64,000 nucleotides of DNA, taken from the NCBI GenBank assembly GCA_022447365.1, contig JAKVBL010000004.1, forward strand, positions 272,872 to 336,871. Reading direction: 5' to 3'. Positions 59,694 through 64,000 of the stretch are shown here, in pieces. The notes under the pieces were generated by a model. That model had not been told where the DNA came from and searched no databases. It worked only from the letters and a program-made list of their open reading frames with translations. The stretch's first letter is position 1. Each line of letters begins with the position of its first letter. Source of the DNA: Oleiphilaceae bacterium. Lineage in GTDB: Bacteria; Pseudomonadota; Gammaproteobacteria; Pseudomonadales; Oleiphilaceae. The translations under genes were made by a program, and so were the position numbers.

Positions 59694-60557
59694 ATGAGTA
59701 CAGGACATTTAGAATTATCAGGCGTTGGTATTGATTTCCCTTCACCTAAAGGGCCATTTACAGCCTTACAAGACGTAAACTTAAAGATTGAGAAAGGCGA
59801 GTTTGTGTCTCTTATTGGTCACTCAGGTTGTGGTAAATCAACGGTACTGAACATTGTTGCAGGCCTGCATCAAGCGACAACTGGCGGCGCTATTTTGGAT
59901 GGCAAAGAAGTGAATGAGCCAGGCCCAGAGCGTGCAGTTGTATTCCAAAACCACTCTTTATTACCTTGGTTGAGCGTTTACAAAAATGTTGAGCTAGCGG
60001 TGAAACAAACAAGTAACGGCCGCAGTAAGGCTGAGATGAAAGACTGGGTGCATCATAATCTTGAATTAGTGCACATGACCCATGCCTTGGATAAATTACC
60101 TTCTGAAATTTCCGGTGGTATGAAGCAACGTGTTGGTATCGCACGAGCTTTGGCGATGGAGCCAAAAGTATTGCTCATGGATGAACCTTTCGGTGCACTC
60201 GATGCGTTAACACGGGCTCACTTGCAGGATTCTCTTATGGAGATTCATGCCGAGCTTGGTAACACAGTTATTATGATCACGCACGATGTTGACGAAGCTG
60301 TTCTATTGTCTGATCGCATTGTGATGATGACTAACGGACCAGCGGCAACGATTGGCGAGATCTTAGATGTGAAACTAGATCGACCTCGTGATCGTTTGGC
60401 GTTGGCAGATAATCCTGAGTACAACCACTATCGTCATGAAGTACTTACCTTCTTATATGAAAAACAGAAAAAAGTTGAGTCTGTCGATAAGCATAAGAAA
60501 AAAGAAGAGTCTTCTGAGAAGGTCGTTACAGATCAAACCGATTCGAATGCAGCATAG
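59694..60557 (+). CDS. nrtC: Nitrate ABC transporter ATP-binding protein
   Basis: ATPase of the nitrate importer, 287 residues. Walker A LIGHSGCGKSTVLNIVAG, Q-loop FQNHSLLPWLSVYKNVELA, ABC signature EISGGMKQRVGIARALAMEP, Walker B VLLMDEPFGALDALTR and H-loop MITHDVDEAVLLSDRIV are all intact. It is the single-domain form (like NrtD), without the extra NrtA-like domain of cyanobacterial NrtC. A Lys/Glu-rich tail (about 255–287) is probably disordered. AGGAGGATT precedes the ATG. Last gene of the operon. Confidence 0.94.
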   Translation: MSTGHLELSGVGIDFPSPKGPFTALQDVNLKIEKGEFVSLIGHSGCGKSTVLNIVAGLHQATTGGAILDGKEVNEPGPERAVVFQNHSLLPWLSVYKNVELAVKQTSNGRSKAEMKDWVHHNLELVHMTHALDKLPSEISGGMKQRVGIARALAMEPKVLLMDEPFGALDALTRAHLQDSLMEIHAELGNTVIMITHDVDEAVLLSDRIVMMTNGPAATIGEILDVKLDRPRDRLALADNPEYNHYRHEVLTFLYEKQKKVESVDKHKKKEESSEKVVTDQTDSNAA

Positions 60558-60616
60558 TTGCTGATTGATTCACTCATTACGAGTTTGCTTATCAGAGTAA
60601 ATTGTCTCGTGTTCTT

Positions 60617-60642
60617 GCCCACTTTAACGTGGGCATTTTTTT
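60617..60642 (+). terminator. Intrinsic terminator of the nrtABC operon
   Basis: GCCCAC-TTTAAC-GTGGGC followed by ATTTTTTT, 60 bases after the ATPase stop. Clear rho-independent terminator. Confidence 0.92.
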
Positions 60643-60654
60643 GCCTGTTAATTA

Positions 60655-60906
60655 CTAGCGTTGCTTGTACTGTGTGGAGCAATACCCTCGAGAGATGTCT
60701 GGGTTACGGAGTTTCAAATGCTTCGTGGTGCGCGATGACACACGCGTGCGCCAATGACGAAAGCTAGAAGGTTTAAGTTGACGGCGCATGAATCGAATGA
60801 CTTCCGATTCATTCATGTCATATTGATGTTTGATGGCTTCAAAGGGGGTGCGATCTTCCCATGCCATTTCAATGATTCTAGAGATATCTTCGGCTGATAG
60901 AGCCAT
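60655..60906 (-). CDS. TIGR03643 family small protein
   Basis: An 83-residue protein of unknown function found in many marine and cyanobacterial genomes. ATG 60906 gives MALSAEDISRIIEMAWEDRT, the family start, with GAGGCGGG just upstream; the frame opens five codons earlier at TTG. A helix-turn-helix-like part (PFEAIKHQYDMNESEVIRFM) is followed by the conserved RRQLKPSSFRHWRTRVSSR and a basic tail. Some annotate the family as DUF2805-like. DNA binding is plausible but not shown. Confidence 0.85.
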   Translation of the reverse strand: MALSAEDISRIIEMAWEDRTPFEAIKHQYDMNESEVIRFMRRQLKPSSFRHWRTRVSSRTTKHLKLRNPDISRGYCSTQYKQR

Positions 60907-60978
60907 ACCCGCCTCGCTCAATTATTTGAAAGGTATACGTGTAGGAATCAAAAGAGGTTTATGATCTATTTTGGGTGT

Positions 60979-61491
60979 CTAAAACAATTCTCGTTGAAGT
61001 TGTGTTACGCGAACTTCATCGCCAATTTTAAGTTCACCGCCTTGAATCACTTTTGCGCAATAGCCGCCTCTGCCATACATCGCGAGTAGAGTCCCTTTCC
61101 CCAATGATTTTTCCATACGAGAACAGGGATGGCAGTGCGCGCCTACTTCTACAATCGCATTACCTATCTGTAGAAGCTGATAGCGCATCGCGTGCAGGCT
61201 CATGCCAGAGATGACGATATTTCTGCGCAGAATAGATGGGTCAATTAATGATCTATTTAGTAGGGTGCTGAGTGCTTGAATATCTTCGGCGTTGATCAGT
61301 GTGATTTGTCGTGCAGAGCCATTAGCGCGTTTAGCGCTATGGTCGCCTTGGAGGCCGCGATCTGCCTTGGCATAGACCTGCGATACGGTTTTAATATCGG
61401 CTTTACGAGAAGGTCGCAAACCAATCCATTCAACCCGGCCAGACTGTGCACTATCCATGTATTTCGCTAATAGTCTGGCTTGGGTTTTCAT
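60979..61491 (-). CDS. MOSC domain protein
   Basis: MOSC domains (from the C-terminus of molybdenum cofactor sulfurase) bind sulfur or molybdenum cofactor. The 170-residue protein has ADRGLQGDHSAKRANGSARQ near residue 43, RRNIVISGMSLHAM, and the conserved cysteine in VEVGAHCHPCSRMEKSLGKG near 120. Close relatives in gammaproteobacteria are annotated 'molybdenum cofactor biosysynthesis protein/MOSC'. Standing beside a molybdoenzyme regulon is suggestive, but the gene is on the other strand behind a terminator. Substrate unknown. Confidence 0.87.
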   Translation of the reverse strand: MKTQARLLAKYMDSAQSGRVEWIGLRPSRKADIKTVSQVYAKADRGLQGDHSAKRANGSARQITLINAEDIQALSTLLNRSLIDPSILRRNIVISGMSLHAMRYQLLQIGNAIVEVGAHCHPCSRMEKSLGKGTLLAMYGRGGYCAKVIQGGELKIGDEVRVTQLQRELF

Positions 61492-61529
61492 GTCTTTCTT
61501 ACTACTTCAAGGTAATGCGTTGTACGTGC

Positions 61530-62660
61530 CTACACTAAACCATCATCTTGAATCGAAAGCCGTTGTGTATTGCTCGAAAGCTCATCAGGGCTTGATGCGT
61601 CAGAACCAAGTTTAATCAGAAGACGCAAGTCGTTCGCAGAGTCAGCATGCGCCAGTGCATCTTCGTAGGTGATTTCGCCGGCAGCGTACAGGTCATAAAG
61701 CGCTTGGTCAAAGGTTTGCATTCCGACATCGCGAGATTTTGTCATTATCTCCTTCAGTTTATGCACTTCTCTCTTACGAATAAGATCTGCACAAAGCGGT
61801 GTATTCAGAAGTACTTCAATTACCGCTCGACGACCAGTGCCATCGGGAGTCGGTACAAGCTGCTGCGCGACAATGCCTTTCAAGTTTAACGACAGGTCCA
61901 TCCAGATTTGGTTGTGCTGCTCCGGAGGGAAGAAGTTAATAATACGGTCCAATGCTTGGTTCGCGTTGTTGGCGTGTAGGGTCGCGAGACACAAGTGACC
62001 TGTTTCTGCGAAAGTTACCGCATACTCCATTGTTTCTTTACTACGGATCTCACCGATCATGATGACATCAGGTGCCTGACGTAATGTGTTTTTAAGCGCA
62101 ACCTCGAAAGACTCAGTATCGATCCCCACTTCGCGCTGCGTAACGATACAGCCCTCGTGTTGGTGAATATATTCAATAGGGTCTTCGATCGAAATTATAT
62201 GGCCTTTACTGTTTCGATTTCGGTGACCAATCATCGATGCGAGAGAGGTCGACTTACCAGTACCCGTTGCGCCCACAAAAATAATCAAACCGCGTTTCGT
62301 CATTGCTAGAGAGTTAATAACTTCTGGAAGCGCGAGGTCTTCAATACGTGGGATATTCGTTTCGATACGACGCAGCACCATACCGATAAGGTTACGTTGA
62401 GAGAATGCGGATACACGAAAACGACCAATTCCTCGTGCACTGAGTGCATAGTTACATTCGTTTTTTTCAGTAAATTCGTCGCGTTGTTTGTCGTTCATGG
62501 TGTCAAAGACAATCTCACGACACATTTCTGGTGTCAGAGATTGCTTTGTGACAGGGACGATCTTGCCATGGATTTTAATGCTAGGTGGAACGCCTGCTGT
62601 GATAAAGAGGTCTGAGCCTCCTTTTTCAACCATGATTTTTAAGAGTCGATCAAAGTCCAC
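61530..62660 (-). CDS. pilU: Type IV pilus retraction-associated ATPase PilU
   Basis: Hexameric cytoplasmic ATPase that helps PilT pull back type IV pili. The 376-residue product has the PAS-like N-terminal domain (DFDRLLKIMVEKGGSDLFIT), Walker A VGATGTGKSTSLASMIGHRN, Asp box ISIEDPIEYIHQHEGCIV, Walker B APDVIMIGEIRSKETMEYA and His box TGHLCLATLHANNANQALDR. Compared with PilT it has the typical extra C-terminal residues (SDASSPDELSSNTQRL). It lies 53 bases after pilT on the same strand. Confidence 0.95.
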   Translation of the reverse strand: MDFDRLLKIMVEKGGSDLFITAGVPPSIKIHGKIVPVTKQSLTPEMCREIVFDTMNDKQRDEFTEKNECNYALSARGIGRFRVSAFSQRNLIGMVLRRIETNIPRIEDLALPEVINSLAMTKRGLIIFVGATGTGKSTSLASMIGHRNRNSKGHIISIEDPIEYIHQHEGCIVTQREVGIDTESFEVALKNTLRQAPDVIMIGEIRSKETMEYAVTFAETGHLCLATLHANNANQALDRIINFFPPEQHNQIWMDLSLNLKGIVAQQLVPTPDGTGRRAVIEVLLNTPLCADLIRKREVHKLKEIMTKSRDVGMQTFDQALYDLYAAGEITYEDALAHADSANDLRLLIKLGSDASSPDELSSNTQRLSIQDDGLV

Positions 62661-62713
62661 GTTTTCTTCCTTAACTTGTCTTGCATCCGATAAATAAACT
62701 TATCGGCTAATTC

Positions 62714-63748
62714 TTAGAAATTTTCAGGGATTTTTGCTTTTTCGCGTGCTGTATCGCGATTGATATGGCCTTTGCTAAGCAAGTTTTGCAAGCACTGGTC
62801 GAGCGTCTGCATACCAATGCTGGCCCCTGTTTGTATTGCCGAGTACATCTGTGCAACTTTATCTTCACGAATAAGGTTACGTATCGCTGGTGTACCAATC
62901 ATGATTTCATGTGCGGCAACACGACCACCATTTGATTTCTTCAACAGTGTCTGCGAGATAACGGCTTGTAGAGATTCTGAAAGCATGGAACGAACCATAG
63001 CTTTTTCTTCCGCTGGGAATACATCAACGACACGGTCAATTGTTTTGGCAGCAGATGTGGTGTGGAGAGTGCCAAATACTAAGTGACCTGTTTCTGCAGC
63101 GGTTAGTGCCAATCGGATGGTCTCAAGGTCACGAAGCTCACCAACTAGAATAATATCGGGGTCTTCACGAAGTGCCGATCGCAGTGCTTCGTTAAAGCCT
63201 AAGGTGTCACGATGTACCTCACGTTGGTTCACGAGACATTTCTTACTTTCGTGAACAAATTCTATTGGATCTTCGATGGTCAGAATGTGGTCGTAGCGAT
63301 TGTCATTAATGAAATCGATCATTGCCGCTAGCGTTGTTGATTTACCAGAGCCGGTTGGTCCGGTAACTAAAACGAGTCCGCGAGGTACCTCTGCAATTTC
63401 TTTAAATACTTGCGACATACCTAAGTCTTCCATGGTTAATACTTTGGAAGGGATGGTACGAAAAACCGCGCCTGCGCCGCGGTTTTGGTTAAATGCGTTA
63501 ACACGGAAACGTGCGACACCAGGTACTTCAAATGAAAAGTCGGTTTCTAAGAATTCTTCGAAATCTTTACGCTGCTTGTCATTCATAATGTCGTAAATCA
63601 GGCGATGCACTTCTTTGTGTTCCATCGCTGGTAGATTGATACGACGTACATCGCCATCAACACGAATCATGGGTGGTAAGCCTGATGACAAATGTAAATC
63701 TGATGCGCCTTGCTTCGCAGAGAAGGCGAGCAGTTCGGTAATATCCAT
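62714..63748 (-). CDS. pilT: Type IV pilus retraction ATPase PilT
   Basis: Motor for pilus retraction and twitching motility. The 344-residue protein matches PilT throughout: MDITELLAFSAKQGASDLHL, Walker A VTGPTGSGKSTTLAAMIDFI, LTIEDPIEFVHESKKCLVNQ, Walker B DPDIILVGELRDLETIRLAL, TGHLVFGTLHTTSAAKTIDR and the C-terminal AIRNLIREDKVAQMYSAIQT (AIRNLIRE is PilT-specific). First gene of pilT–pilU, divergent from yggS as in Pseudomonas. Confidence 0.97.
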   Translation of the reverse strand: MDITELLAFSAKQGASDLHLSSGLPPMIRVDGDVRRINLPAMEHKEVHRLIYDIMNDKQRKDFEEFLETDFSFEVPGVARFRVNAFNQNRGAGAVFRTIPSKVLTMEDLGMSQVFKEIAEVPRGLVLVTGPTGSGKSTTLAAMIDFINDNRYDHILTIEDPIEFVHESKKCLVNQREVHRDTLGFNEALRSALREDPDIILVGELRDLETIRLALTAAETGHLVFGTLHTTSAAKTIDRVVDVFPAEEKAMVRSMLSESLQAVISQTLLKKSNGGRVAAHEIMIGTPAIRNLIREDKVAQMYSAIQTGASIGMQTLDQCLQNLLSKGHINRDTAREKAKIPENF

Positions 63749-63915
63749 GAGAACCCTCTATAGGACTAGATTTTCACTAGAGTAAAAATCTCATCTTGTT
63801 AAACTTATTGAGATAATTAGTTGTTGCCCATACGGCTCAGAAATTTTCTAAGCCTTGATAGGTATGGCTTTCAGAGAACTTAACCCCTAACACCACTATC
63901 TTATTGATTAGCATA

Positions 63916-64000
63916 ATGTTTAGCATAGCAGACAAGCTCCAGAGCGTTAGTTTAAGAATACAAAAAGCAACAATTCGGGCTGAGAGAGAAAGTGGCTCGG
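63916..64000 (+). CDS. yggS: YggS family PLP-homeostasis protein, N-terminal fragment
   Basis: Only 28 codons are in the window. ATG 63916 opens MFSIADKLQSVSLRIQKATI, which resembles the start of YggS/PROSC proteins (…IADNLAAVRQRI…), PLP-binding proteins without known enzyme activity that balance vitamin B6 pools. Divergent placement from pilT is the usual arrangement in Pseudomonas and relatives and supports the call. The gene continues beyond the edge. Confidence 0.75.
   Translation, partial: MFSIADKLQSVSLRIQKATIRAERESGS

Noticed and set aside
1..64000. CRISPR arrays, rRNA, tRNA, prophage or complete insertion sequences
   Set aside because: No regularly spaced repeats, tRNA-like cloverleaves, transposase or phage genes were noticed on either strand; base composition and gene style look uniform apart from the repeat block at 10884–11460.

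Overview
The window is chromosomal DNA of a gammaproteobacterium, probably a marine, Oceanospirillales-like one. That placement is an inference from gene content and order: the fau–6S RNA–zapA–(TIGR02449)–ygfB–pepP–ubiH–ubiI block, pilT/pilU divergent from yggS, a PstC with a long periplasmic insert, and several c-di-GMP proteins. I see no rRNA, tRNA, CRISPR array, prophage or intact insertion sequence. Genes are densely packed.

Layout. 1–3740: pstA (cut by the window edge), pstC and pstS on the minus strand, behind a clear Pho box. 3844–13630: housekeeping and small genes (YciA thioesterase, UvrD-like helicase, ankyrin lipoprotein, DUF2914 protein, ElyC, ferrochelatase, PCuAC copper chaperone, two GNATs, an orphan solute-binding protein, a c-type cytochrome), interrupted by a 0.58-kb gene-free block of inverted repeats (10884–11460). 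13660–17425: ppnN, thiI and an alpha/beta hydrolase whose nucleophile serine is replaced. 17538–20081: a bufferin-type RiPP operon, with a DUF2282 precursor with four cysteines, a DUF692 MNIO enzyme, a DUF2063 partner and a DoxX protein, behind a possible ECF-type promoter. 20151–33805: pdxH, uvrD, VOC protein, GGDEF/EAL proteins, TauE, pirin, sugar dehydrogenase, ybaK, ppa and rpiA, with an overlapping pair of micro-ORFs at 29896–30020. 33995–41514: ilvA, fau, 6S RNA, zapA and the ubiquinone hydroxylases. 41655–48142: hypothetical genes, an SbtA-type bicarbonate permease and an amino-acid-type binding protein, both apparently shifted by one base in homopolymers, an AstE-like hydrolase and a 7TM-DISM/EAL protein.

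48236–60642 is a complete nitrate assimilation regulon: nirB, nirD, nasA and cobA, then nasT and nasS, then nrtA, nrtB and nrtC. Both transcription units start with a sigma-54-like -24/-12 element followed by a leader RNA ending in a strong intrinsic terminator. The nirB leader carries an 11-bp stem with hexaloop AATGAA (A1, G4), as expected for an ANTAR target, and the ANTAR protein NasT and its sensor NasS are encoded between the two units. The apparent logic is that NtrC/sigma-54 reports nitrogen limitation, NasS/NasT reports nitrate and relieves termination, NrtABC imports nitrate, NasA reduces it to nitrite, NirBD reduces that to ammonium, and CobA supplies siroheme precursor for NirB.

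60655–64000: a TIGR03643 protein, a MOSC protein, pilU, pilT and the first codons of yggS.
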